DNA of 64,000 nucleotides from Alentia gelatinosa. Lineage: Eukaryota; Annelida; Polychaeta; Phyllodocida; Polynoidae. Below are positions 21,051-32,200 of the stretch, piece after piece. The translations under genes and the position numbers were made by a program. A model generated the notes under the pieces. That model was not told the DNA's origin. It searched no databases and saw only the letters and a list, made by a program, of their open reading frames with translations. Every line of letters starts with the position of its first letter. The stretch's first letter is position 1. The stretch is from contig OX465580.1 in NCBI GenBank assembly GCA_950022655.1, forward strand, positions 3,705,122-3,769,121, in the 5' to 3' direction.

Positions 21051-21689
21051 GCCGTCCGAGAAAGCAGACACCTTCGACTTACTATTCACAACAGATAGTA
21101 ACAATATATCAAGTAGACATCTGGGGGGAGAGTGTAGAGTGGACTTCACCTGTAGTAGACATTAAGCAGACATCTGGGAGGAGAGTGGAGCAGGCAGGAC
21201 TTGGACCTTCATTTCCTCGCTGGTTAATTAAATTAACACCTACCCTGATGAAGATCTTAAAGCCTGCCTTACCCGACCCACCTCCGTAATACGCAATCAA
21301 CTCAATACCAGATCCAAGACCGAGCCGCGGACAACTCACACCGACACCACTAAAGGTGAAAATAGGTGTTAAATTACAGAATACATTCTCTGAGTTTGTT
21401 TTTTTTTTGTTTTTTTTTAAGTCGTTTATTTATGCTGGTCAAATTCAGTACAAATATTGCTCCATGTTGGAAACTGTCACCGTAATAGTGCTTGAGCCAT
21501 GTGAGGCTTAATCTAGCAAGAACAATAATACAAACATAATAGTCAACAAAATCAATATTTGCAACAGGAAAAGAGGTTTCGGCGACTTGCTGTCGTGAGC
21601 TCAGTATATCAGGCTATACAACCCATATCACACAATGCTGAGTTGTCAATATTCCATTGGTAAAATGAAAATTGGGGGCCATCATGCTT

Positions 21690-21870
21690 ATTTTTGACGA
21701 TCTCATAGATATGCATGATTAAAGACAAATGCTGGTAGTTGGGTGATTTTTAAATTCTATGGATTTTTTGCAATTAGCTCTGGATAGTATAAGATTTATA
21801 TATCAGAAATTGAGAATAAAAAGAAAGGCATGTCACTGGTTGATTTATCGTCTATGTAAACAATGCCTCA
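21690..21870 (+). repeat. Dispersed repeat, inverted match to 59070-59235
   Basis: AAAGACAAATGCTGGTAG, TTGGGTG and the following TTCTATGGATTTT / GGCATGTCAC blocks occur as reverse complement at 59070-59235. Confidence 0.65.
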
Positions 21871-21963
21871 GATGAGGATGTTAAAAGGCTGTGGTTGTCT
21901 CTACCATTTGAATAACTCACACATCACCTGCCTCTCTTCACCGGAGGTGACTCTAATCCCACC

Positions 21964-22333
21964 ACTGCACGAAAACCACCATTTTACATATATATATATA
22001 TACGCCATCGCGATAACGCACATATCGGCTGAATATTGACTTATTTTCATTTATATACGCCTCTTATCCGCGTCTGCGTTTCGGGCGTCTACGAGACAGT
22101 TTCCACATGTAGACGCGCGCGACTTGGCTGTCTTTGTCGCCTGGCGAATCCAAGATAAAGCATGCTCTGCGCGATATATATACGCCAGGCGTATGTGTAT
22201 GTGTATGTGTACCGAAAATTAAAAAAGTCCGCTACCTCTACCATGCCCGTTTTTGTTTTTAGACCCTCCTGCCAAAATCCTACTGTTAGACACGTTTTGG
22301 ATACATATGTAAAGCGGTAGGTTTCGTGCAGTG
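21964..22333. mobile_element. Inverted-repeat element with AT and GTGTAT microsatellites
   Basis: Left CACTGCACGAAAACCACC...TTTACATAT matches the inverted right end ATATGTAAAGCGG...TTTCGTGCAGTG. The interior holds (TA)n, CpG-rich GTCTACGAG / CTGCGTTTCG words and a (GTGTAT)n tract near 22180-22210. The left end is also present near 19010, suggesting a family. Confidence 0.65.
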
Positions 22334-22419
22334 CACTCAGCCACAGCCTGATGGCGTCCTCCTCTCAGCCATTGTATACGGCATACAGCCTATGAGCCAT
22401 GGGGGCTGCCATCACTGCT

Positions 22420-22880
22420 GAGCTAGGGACAGAAGAGAAGGTAACGGCAGCTTGGAGAAATAATATTTTATTAATTGATATGATATATTATTATTAGTAA
22501 ATAAATAATAAAATAAATAAATATGACTTAATAACATATTATGTAATAGTGATTGATAAAATATAAAAGTAGAGTTGTTAATAAATTTTGTTGATAATAT
22601 AGACAATACATGTTACTAATACATTGTTGGATAAGAGATGTATTAATAAATACATGTGATATTTGTATAAAAATATAAAAAAGGCCTATGTAGTAGGAAG
22701 ATAAAGAAATAAGGTTGAGGGTGGGTGGGAAATGATATAGGTGTGCACCGGTTGGTAGACGGCGAAGAAGTGGGAGTGGGGTGAGAGGTGAGTGAAGGAG
22801 GTGAGGGTGGAGAGTGAGTGGTGATTTTTCTGTCCACCAGACGTCAGCAGTGAGCCACCCTGCCCAAACGGCAGGACAAG
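22420..22880 (-). repeat. Diverged Ngaro-type B-A split-repeat relic
   Basis: Collinear with the B2-A2 junction of the Ngaro-like element (52448-53006): AGAAGAGAAGG near the left, a long AT-rich block, AAAAGGCC then GTAGTAGGAAG, GGTTGAGGGTGGGTGGGA, then TAGGTGTG. Identity is moderate and there are no ORFs. It is probably a solo split-repeat remnant of an older relative. Confidence 0.55.
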
Positions 22881-23325
22881 ACGACGCCCCGGAGTAGGTG
22901 TTCTACACTAATAGAGGTGAAAAAGTAGGTGTTCTTCATTAATGCAGAAGAAGTGAGTGATAATTGGTAAGTGTCACAATTCTAGCCTTGCTCACATATG
23001 TATATAAAGTGTTCCATGTGAAAAACATCATATCCTGGGTTTAATCATTATCTCATCCTGCTCTTGGATGGGTGTAGAGAGTCAAGGGAACCATGGTGAA
23101 ACATTGAAAGGTAGTTAAATTTCATAAGAACAAAGAACCAGAATATAGATCTGTCCCCCCAAGGGGCCCGCCATACTGCTAACCACCTAGTGACTGCTTC
23201 ATGAACTAACAATGGCTCTGTCCCCTATACATGGACAATTAACATTGGTTTTATATCACTCGGAGATTACTACGCATCTGATCTTGGAGATTACTCTAAC
23301 ACATTTGCCACGCAATGGTATACAT
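22881..23325. other. No gene seen
   Basis: Spacer. GTGTTCTACACTAATAGAGG is followed by a GTGTTCTTCATTAATGCAGA-like second copy (22898-22950), a two-copy tandem duplication. No coding support. Confidence 0.35.
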
Positions 23326-23592
23326 GGACAATATTTGATGGTTTTGTGAACAGGCGGCCTTAAACCATGAGAGATTGACGTGTAGGAATGTACGAGCGGT
23401 AGCGAGTGTATTACGACGTCAACCTTAAATGGTTTACAGAGCCGCCTGTCCACATAAGCATTGTTTGTTGCATTTATTATCCATCCTTTCGAATAAATCA
23501 AACCAATTAATTGCCATATTAAAGGGTATAACAATTATAGGGACTATTTCGTTGCTCTAAAGCACAAAGGGATTATTTTCCCATATACCATG
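23326..23592. repeat. Dispersed repeat with foldback core, copy 2
   Basis: Second copy of 4733-5001, same orientation, with the TTTTGTGAACAGGCGGC foldback and the conserved right half ending CCATATACCATGG. Confidence 0.7.
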
Positions 23593-24490
23593 GGCAAGGT
23601 ATCATTTTACTGTTAACAGAACTCCATTTATTATACATAAACCCACTCCATTGACAAGGAGGGAGTAGTATAATTTTACTGTGAAACACTCCATTTGGGT
23701 TGTCATATATAAACCAACTCTATGAACAAGGAAAGGAAAAGTATCATTTTACTGTGAAACACTCCATTTGGGTTGTCATATATAAACCCACTCTATGGAC
23801 AAGGAAAGGAAAAGTATCATTTTACTGTGAAGAACTCCATTTGGGTTGTCATATATAAACCCACTCTATGGACAAGGAAAGGAAAAGTATCATTTTACTG
23901 TGAAAAACTCCATTAGGGTTGTCATATATAAACCCACTCTATGGACAAGGAAAGGAAAAGTATCATTTTACTGTGAAGAACTCCATTTGGGTTGTCATAT
24001 ATAAACCCACTCTATGGACAAGGAAAGGAAAAGTATCATTTTACTGTGAAAAACTCCATTAGGGTTGTCATATAGACACCCACTCTATGGACAAGGAAAG
24101 GAAAAGTATCATTTTACTGTGAACAACTCCTTTAGGGTTGTCATATATAAACCCACTCTATGGACAAGGAAAGGAAAAGTATCATTTTACTGTGAAAAAC
24201 TCCATTTGGGTTGTCATATATAAACCCACTCTATGGACAAGGAAAGGAAAGTATCATTTTACTGTGAAAAACTCCATTTGGGTTGTCATATAGACACCCA
24301 CTCTATGGACACGGAAAGGAAAAGTATCAATTTACTGTGAAAAACTCCATTTGGGTTGTCATATAGACACCCACTGTATTGACAAGGAGGGAAAAGTATC
24401 AATTTACTGTGAAAAACTCTGTTAGGGTGGTCATACATAAACCAACTCCATTGAAAAAAGAGGGAAAGTATCATTAGGGTTGTCACATAG
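23593..24490 (+). repeat. 73-bp minisatellite (about 12 units)
   Basis: Units with ACTCCATTTGGGTTGTCATA, TATAAACCCACTC and GGAAAGGAAAAGTATCATTT repeat every 73 bp (for example 23771, 23844, 23917, 23990). The edge units are more diverged. Some adjacent units alternate GAACTCCATTTGG and AAACTCCATTAGG. Confidence 0.95.
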
Positions 24491-24559
24491 AAACACAGAT
24501 GCCTGCAGACAGAACTACAAAGATAACTTTCCGTGTGACTCGGTCAAGGGACAGGTGAC

Positions 24560-24760
24560 AGAGGTCAGAGGTCAGACAGAGAAGGTCACGTGAGGCCGGT
24601 CCGCGGACTGATCTCCTAATGGCCGCCATCTTTGTCCGCCAGCGTCTGTCAGAGGCTGATAAGAGAGCGCATGCGCGTCCCGCAGTGAGCTTCCCGTACG
24701 TCATCAGTGAGGAGTGTGAGGCCGCCATGATGAAAGCGTGGGCCTGAGGCGCAGGTCAGA
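24560..24760. promoter_or_regulatory. CpG-rich promoter-like segment (NRF1, YY1, CRE, E-box words)
   Basis: Within about 150 bp are GGTCACGTGA (E-box, 24584), GGCCGCCATCTTTG (inverted YY1/TISU-like, 24621), the palindrome GCGCATGCGC (NRF1 consensus, 24667), TACGTCATC (CRE-like, 24697) and GAGGCCGCCATGATG (second YY1-like, 24719). This clustering is characteristic of TATA-less animal promoters. On the minus strand an ATG sits in the AAGATGGCGGC word (24629) with about 49 open codons; on the plus strand the ATG at 24727 opens only six codons. No gene body is recognised either side. About 45 bp downstream (24817-24864) resembles 26316-26362, so a repeat-borne promoter is possible. Confidence 0.4.
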
Positions 24761-24935
24761 GAGTGGCCGAGATGACACGCCCGCTAGGGGCTGTTCTGAC
24801 ACGCGGTCGTCCCCCCTCCGACCACACTGAGGGCCACGAGTGTGAAGTCCAGTTTACATTTTCTTGTGGAGAACCACCGATACTCTAGCCCCCAGAGCTC
24901 CACTAAGTTAGCTCTGGTGAATCCATCTGGGACCT

Positions 24936-25234
24936 GGGACCTGTTTCAGTAGTCTTGTGACATTAGGCCTAGACAGACATCAACAGCGGCACCAACAGTG
25001 CAAGCAACAGCAGAAAAAGACTAGCAAATATCTGAAGATCTAAGTGGCCAATCTTCTTCATATTTGGAACAATTATAGATTATATGTATCCCCTACTCAT
25101 ATTAAAGTGTCATTGCTTAAATCCTACGAGAAGTGAGTGAAACTCTGTGTGTCATCGACTGCAATCTTGTGATCTGTCTGTATGGTGTCACAGACGCCAT
25201 CTAGACATGTCACGAAACTACTGAAACAGGTCCC
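24936..25234. mobile_element. TIR element of the GGGACCTGTTTCA family, short form
   Basis: Left GGGACCTGTTTCAGTAGT and right inverted GGGACCTGTTTCAGTAGTTT close a 299-bp element. It contains GCGGCACCAACAGTGCAAG near the left end and GTCTGTATGGTGTCACAGAC at right. Its left 190 bp is found inverted at 63091-63283. No array inside this copy. Confidence 0.8.
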
Positions 25235-25813
25235 TGTTTCACCAGTTTCGTGACATGTCTGTGACACCATACAGACAGATTGGAGTTGTCTAGTTTCGTG
25301 ACAACACAAGTAGCTGCCCTTAGGTAAAGACAGACCCCGAACATAAGAATTAGACAAATATACACGTCATGGACCTGTTTCACTAGTTTCGTGACATGTC
25401 TGTGACACCATACAGACATTGGAGTTGTCTAGTTTCGTGACAACACAAGAAGCTGCCCTTAGGAAAAGACAGACCCCGAACATAAGAATTAGACATATCT
25501 ACACATCATGGACCTGTTTCACTAGTTTCGTGACATGTCTGTGACACCATACAGACATTGGGGTTGTCTAGTTTCGTGACAATACAAGTAGATGCCCTTA
25601 GGAAAAGACAGACCCCAAACATAAGAATTAGACAAATCTACACATCATGGACCTGTTTCACTAGTTTCGTGACAAAAGTGTCAGACAGACATGAAAAGCG
25701 GCACCAACAGTGCAAGCAAGAACGGACAAAATGAAGTCTAATGTGTAGTTCTTATGAAACCGGACACACCATCTAGACACCATCTAGACATATCAGAAAA
25801 CTAGTGAAGTCCC
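25235..25813. mobile_element. TIR element with 138/139-bp internal array, locus 2
   Basis: Abuts the previous element. Units start near 25237, 25372, 25510 and 25649 (about 138 bp), homologous to those at 16083-16947. They are followed by the same unique tail (AGCGGCACCAACAGTGCAAG) and an inverted terminus ending AAGTCCC. The left TIR lacks its first bases. Confidence 0.8.
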
Positions 25814-26639
25814 AGAACTACCTTGACTTTCACTCGCCTAGCTGATCTTCTTGCTACCAGAGTCAGAATCTCTGCTGGAAGAGTGAATCATTCCTCAAGC
25901 AGATATTTTGTTTTGGTAGTCTTTGTCGCAACAGGCTATTGTGTTTGGAGATTGAAGTACCCTCAAAGCCCCTTATCCATATTATCATTTTCTTTTTTAT
26001 GTATTTTGATAGAAAGAAATTAGATTTTGTTATCAATTAGCTAAGTTAATAATGCTTTGTAATAAGTTTTCAAGTCTCAAGCTCTCTGGCCAGAAAGCGA
26101 TCGGACCAGACCAACCCCTAAGTCGGAGACAGGGGTTGGTTGCCAATCTACACAACCGACGGTAGTCTAGTACAGTCCGTTCTCGCTAGGGCCAGGATAA
26201 TGATGATACACAGGCTCAAACTAAGACTGTTATGGGCTGCCATTTTGAGACAGGGATTCCTGCCTCCATCCCAGCATGCAGCTAAAAAAAATGGTGGCGC
26301 GGTCTGTAAATGGAATAGGCCACACTGAAGGCCATTAGTGTGCAGTGCAGTTTACATTTCTAGGGGGGGGGGGGGAATCCAGGTATAGGGACGTTTAAAT
26401 CTCCATGTTGATGTCTTGTCTACTTACTTAAATCCTGGCCGCTGATTGGCCAGTTACTTATGACGTCATCTTCCATCATTCCCTCGCGACCATGGCATAG
26501 TATTGACACTTTACGGGGGTGATCGTTGAGTATTTTCTTCAAACGTTATTCCTAGTGGATTTGCTAAGTATATTCCGATTATTCTGGAGTTGTGATGTTA
26601 TTTAAACGATAGTAACGGGTAAGATAAATCCAGAACCGC
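25814..26639. other. No gene seen; small hairpin, poly-G run, shared segment
   Basis: At 26110-26145 CCAACCCCTAAGTCGGAGACAGGGGTTGG forms a hairpin. 26316-26362 (CCACACTGAAGGCC...GTTTACATTT) resembles 24817-24864. A run of 13 G lies at about 26363-26375. CCCAGCATGCAGC and AAATGGTGGCGCGG words near 26270-26300 are weakly promoter-like. Confidence 0.4.
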
Positions 26640-26766
26640 ACTCAAATCGTATAAATAGACAATACTCCACTCGTTTGGCTGTGCCATAATCGTCACTCGG
26701 CTTCGCCTCGATGACGATTGCGGCCCAGCCAAACTCGTGGAGTATTGTCTATTTATACGATTCTCG
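26640..26766. repeat. Hairpin, arms about 50 bp
   Basis: AATCGTATAAATAGACAATA...CGTTTGGCTG pairs with CAGCCAAACTCGTGG...TATTTATACGATT around a CpG-rich loop. Near-perfect outer arms. Confidence 0.9.
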
Positions 26767-27498
26767 ATGCAGTTCTATATAATTGTACTACAATGCATTT
26801 GTCAGTTTACTAAATAGTCGTCAGTTTTCTTACGGCTTAGAGGCAGGTTGAAATCCTAATAACAAAAAACATAAAACCATTTTTAGTTGGGTAAAAATCA
26901 ATACTCCCAAGACCGTGACTTCCGAACCTCCATATCTCACCTTGGTTGTCTAGAGGGTACCATTTTGATCAAATTTAGCTCCTATGTCCCTCTGAGTAGG
27001 TGGGGAAGACTCTGAAATTTTTAAAAATTCACCCAAGGATGGCGCTGACGATCAAAAACGGTCACCCACATAGATCTAGATCAGGTAGAGAGGCAAATAA
27101 GGTGTCATTTCCCACTAAACCTAGCATGAGGAATTGAATAAAAATGCATTTCAAATTGATGTGATATGTTCTACAACACAAAATTCAGTAAAAGCAGTAT
27201 CATAACACTTCACAGAGCCCATATATAGCATTTTATCATATGACTACTTTTGTACACATACAACCATAACAAACATCAGTATCACACATGGTCCTCATTA
27301 CTTTGCACCATTTCAATAGTCATCATTAGAAGATTCAGCCTCAGAGTCAGAAGATTCATTGTCACTCTAAAACGGCACCTAAAAGTCAGTCGGTGGTGCC
27401 AACAACTGCCCATCCGTATCTAGAAATCAGTGAGGGATTGTGTATAGGCCATTTTCAATTGACCGACGAAAACGGCACCGATTAATTGAGTTCTCCTA
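26767..27498. other. No gene seen
   Basis: No supported coding region. Near 27380-27480 words such as AGTCAGTCGGTGGTG and ATTGACCGACGAAAACGG match parts of the adjacent inverted-repeat element, suggesting nested or related copies. Confidence 0.35.
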
Positions 27499-27808
27499 AA
27501 GGCCCGTTTCCATTGGCCGATTTTCCATCACAGATCTACAGTCAGGAACCACCGACGAACTTTTGGCACGGTGGACCCAATATCGGTCAATGGAAACAAT
27601 CAAGCTTGTGAAAGGCCCCACAACTTTTTCTGCTTAGATTATACAATGTGGCACCACCCACCACTTAGTGAAAGCTAGGTCACTGATTGAAATCTACTAC
27701 CCTCAGCGATTTTTCTGTACCGACACAGAGTCAGTGGCACCACCCACAGACTTTCTGTGTAACTCAAAAAGTCTAAGCAACCTTCGTCGGCCAATGGAAA
27801 CGGGCCTT
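27499..27808. mobile_element. Inverted-repeat element (MITE), perfect TIR starting AAGGCCCGTTTCCATTGG
   Basis: Perfect 22-bp TIRs at 27499-27520 and 27787-27808 bound a 310-bp element without coding capacity. Flanks are ...CTCCTA and ATAAGTC, so at most a 2-3 bp target duplication (TA-type). Related terminal words occur near 149-173 and 28650-28685. Confidence 0.85.
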
Positions 27809-28889
27809 ATAAGTCATTCGGTGGTGGCCAGTGACTGTATGTCGGTATCTAAAAATCGGTGAGGGTAGACTGTTTGCCTTCTTTCTGCCGCATTTAACAG
27901 GTCCATCCTGACAGAACTGTGCTTCAAACACGATGACCATCACCAATGATTTCAAACCCTTTTGATTTTTTTAATTGATTTTTTTTAAATTCAAGTTTAA
28001 GGACAGATGTACAATCGCTTCCCATTAGAAGCGTTCTTCCCTGCACGGGTCCATAAAAAAACAGAACATTCACATGAAGATGAAAAATCTTTACACAAGG
28101 AACTACTAGTCCCTACCTAGTTCTTTGTATTTACGGAGGCAAAAATGTTCGTAGATTAGCTGGTCATTTGACGCTGCTATTTAAGAGTTCAGTGATTATT
28201 ATCAGTCCTCCATATTTACTCTTGGTGAAAAAACGTGCTCATTGGCACAATACATATGGGTATTGAGTTCATGTCGTAAGTCAACAATCATTATATCATT
28301 GTTCAAAAAAGATAATACAAGCTACAATATATATTAGATGAAAAACAATAATAAATACAAGTTAACAGCTACAGTGTAAACAGTACAATACAGACAGTAC
28401 AAGACAATACAAACATAATGGTATCTAAAAACATCCATATGATAACAATCCTTAATTTAAATTAGATCAATTTAGGGGGTGTCGATTCACTTTTAAGTTA
28501 TGCATTATATCTCAATCTGTCGGTCGTTGACCATTTCAGTCGGTGTTGGCCTCATTGCATATTCTAAGCACAATAGATCAGTGAGCACTTCTTTCCATGC
28601 TCGTGTCCACTCACGGATCTGGCGTCGGTGGTTCCCGCCTGCAGATCCGTGGCGAATAGTCGGCCAGTGGAAAATCGGACACTGGGATAAAGTCTAAGAC
28701 ATAGTCCCAGACAAACATTCTGTGCAGTACATGAATCTGAACAGGATTTTTCACATAGAATGTCCACTTTTATAGCAAGAGTATTGTCAGAAATGAAAAT
28801 TTCAGCCCAAATTACTCCTAAATAGCTACATTCCAGGGTGTTCACAAGAGTTTGCTACGAAAGGCCTCTTTTCAGGATCACATTTTATA
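27809..28889. other. No gene seen; one family-2 satellite monomer
   Basis: Mostly AT-rich spacer. At 28703-28750 a single diverged family-2 46-bp monomer occurs (CAGACAAACATTCTGTG then GTACATGAATCTGAACAGGA), close to the start of the main array. 28650-28685 contains words resembling the TIR of 27499-27808. Confidence 0.5.
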
Positions 28890-29280
28890 ATATTCCACTT
28901 AAAACACTCTATGAGTTACATGAATCCCACCATGTGAATTCCACTTAAAACAGCCTGTGAGGTACATGAATCTCATCATGTGAATTCCACTGAAAACACC
29001 CTGTGAGGTACATGAATCTCACCGTGTGCATTCCACTTAAAACGCCCTGTGAAGTACATGAATCTCACCGTGTGAATTCCACTTAAAACACCCTGTGAGG
29101 TACATGAATCTCCCTATGTGAATTCCACTTAAAACACCCTGTGAGGTACATGAATCTCACCGTGTGAATTCCACTTAAAACACCCTGTGAGGTACATAAA
29201 CCCCACCGTGTGAATTCTACTGAAAACACCCTGTGAGGTACATGAATCTCACAATGTGAACTCCACTAAAAACACCCTGT

Positions 29281-32200
29281 GAGGTACATACACCGTGTGA
29301 ATTCCACTTAAAACGCCCTATGAGTTACATGAATCTCACCGTGTGAACAATACTTAAAACACCCTGTGAGGTACATGAATTCCACCGTGTGAATTCCACT
29401 GAAAACACCCTGTGAGTTACATGAATCTCACCGTGTGAATTCCACTTAAAACACCCTGTGAGATTCATGAATCTCACCGTGTGAATTCCACTTAAAACAC
29501 CCTATGAGTTACATGAATCTCACCATGTGAATCCCACGTAAAACACCCTGTGAGGTACATGAATCTCACCGTGTGCATTCCACTTAAAACACCCTGTGAA
29601 GTACATGAATCTCACCGTGTGAATTCCACTTAAAACACCCTGTGAGGTACATGAATCTCACCGTGTAAATTCCACTGTAAACACCCTGTGAGGTACATGA
29701 ATCTCACCGTGTGAATTCCACTTAAAACACCCTGTGAGGTACATAAATCCCACCGTGTGAATTCCACTTAAAACACCCTGTGAGGTACATGAATCTCACC
29801 GTGTGAATTCCACTTAAAACACCCTGTGAGGTACAAAAACCCCACCGTGTGAATTCTACTAAAAACACCCTGTGAGGTACATGAATCTCACCATGTGAAC
29901 TCCACTAAAAACACCCTGTGAGGTACATGAATCTCACCGTGTGAATTCCACTTAAAACGCCCTATGAGTTACATGAATCTCACCGTGTGAACTATACTTA
30001 AAACACCCTGTGAGGTACATGAATCTCATCGTGTGAATTCCAATGTAAACACCCTGTGAGGTACACGAATCTCACCGTGTGAATACCACTTAAAACACCC
30101 TGTGAGTTACATGAATCTCACCGTGTGAATTCCACTGAAAACAACCTGTGAGGTACATGAATTCCACCGCGTGAATCCCAGGTAAAACACCCTGTGAGGT
30201 ACATGAATCCCATTGTGTGAATTCCACTGAAAACACCCTGTGCGGTACATGAATCCCACCGTGTGAATCCCACTTAAAACACCCTGTGAGGTACATGAAT
30301 CCCACCGTGTGAATTCCACTTAAAACACCTTGTGAGGTACATGAATCTCCCTGTGTGAATTCCACTTAAAACACCTTGTTAGGTACATGAATCTCACCGT
30401 GTGAATTCCACTTAAAACACCCTGTGAGGTATATAAACCCCACCGTGTGAATTCCACTTAAAACACCCTGTGAGATTCATGAATCTCACCGTGTGAATTC
30501 CACTTAAAACACCCTATGAGTTACATGAATCTCACCATGTGAATTCCACTTAAAACACCCTGTGAGGTACATGAATCTCACCGTGTGAATTCCACATAAC
30601 ATACCCTGTGAGGTACATGAATCTCACCATGTGAATTCCACTTAAAACACCCTGTGAGGTACATGAATCTCACCATGTGAATTCCACTGAAAACACCCTG
30701 TGAGGTACATGAATCTCATTGTGTGAACTCCACTTAAAACACCTTGTGAGGTACATGAATCTCACCGTGTGGATTCCACTTAAAACGCCCTGTGAGGTAC
30801 ATGAATCTCACCGTGTGAATTCCACTAAAAACAGCCTGGGAGGTACATAAATCTCCCTGTGTAAATTCCACTTAAAACACCCTGTGAGGTGAATAAACCC
30901 CACCGTGTGAACTCCACTTAAAACACCTTGTGAGGTACATGAATCTCACCGTGTGGATTCCACTTAAAACGCCCTGTGAGGTACATGAATCTCACCGTGT
31001 GAATTCCAATTAAAACACCCTGTGAGGTACATAAATCTCCCTGTGTGAGTTCCACTCTAAACACCCTGTGAGGTACATGAATTCCACCGTGTGAATTCCA
31101 CTGAAAACACCCTGTGAGGTACATGAATCACACCGTGTGAATTCCACTGAAAACACCCTGTGAGGTACATGAATCTCACAATGTGAACTCCCCTAAAAAC
31201 ACCCTGTGAGGTACATGAATCTCACCGTGTGAATTCCACTTAAAACGCCCTATGAGTTACATGATTCTCACCGTGTGAACTATACTTAAAACACCCTGTG
31301 AGGTACATGAATCTCACTGTGTGAATTCCACTGTAAACACCCTGTGAGGTACATGAATCTCACCATGTGAACTCCAGTTAAAACACCCTGTGAGGTACAT
31401 GAATCTCATCGTGTGAATTCCACTGTAAACACCCTGGGAGGTACACGAATCTCACCGTGTGAATTCCACTTAAAACACCCTGTGAGTTACATGAATCTCA
31501 CTGTGTGAATTCCACTGAAAACACCCTGTGAGGTACATGAATCTCACCGTGTGAATTCCACTGTAAACACCCTGTGAGGTACATGAATCTAACCGTGTGA
31601 ATTCCACTAAAAACACCCTGTGAGTCACATGAATCTCCCTGTGTGAATTCCACTTAAAACACCCTGTTAGGTACATGAATCTCACCGTGTGAATTCCACT
31701 TAAAACACCCTGTGAGGTATATAAACCCCACCGTGTGAATTCTACTGAAAACACCCTGTGAGGTACATGAATCTCACCATGTAAACTCCACTAAAAACAC
31801 CCTGTGAGGTACATGAATCTCACCGTGTGAATTCCACATAAAACACCCTGTGAGGTACATGAATCCCACCGTGTGAATTCCACTAAAAATACCCTGGGAA
31901 GTACATGAGTCTCCCCGTGTGAATTCCACATAAAACACCCTGACAGGTACATGAATCTCACCGTGTGAATTCCACTTAAAACACCCTATGAGGTACATGA
32001 ATCTCACCATGTGAACTCCACTTAAAACACCCTGTGAGGTACATGAATCTCACCGTGTGAATTCAACTTAAAACGCCCTATGAGTTACATGAATCTCACC
32101 GTGTGAACTATACTTAAAACACCCTGTGAGGTACATGAATCTCACCTTGTGAATTCCACTGTAAACACCCTGTGAGGTACATGAATCTCACCGTGTGAAT

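Noticed and set aside
20907..21165. Overlapping open frames rich in Pro, Asn and Thr near the 21-bp repeat
   Set aside because: Open only because the 21-bp unit has no stops; no flanking coding signal.
22412..22837. Two minus-strand frames of 64 codons
   Set aside because: Low-complexity translation of the AT-rich and G-rich split-repeat relic.
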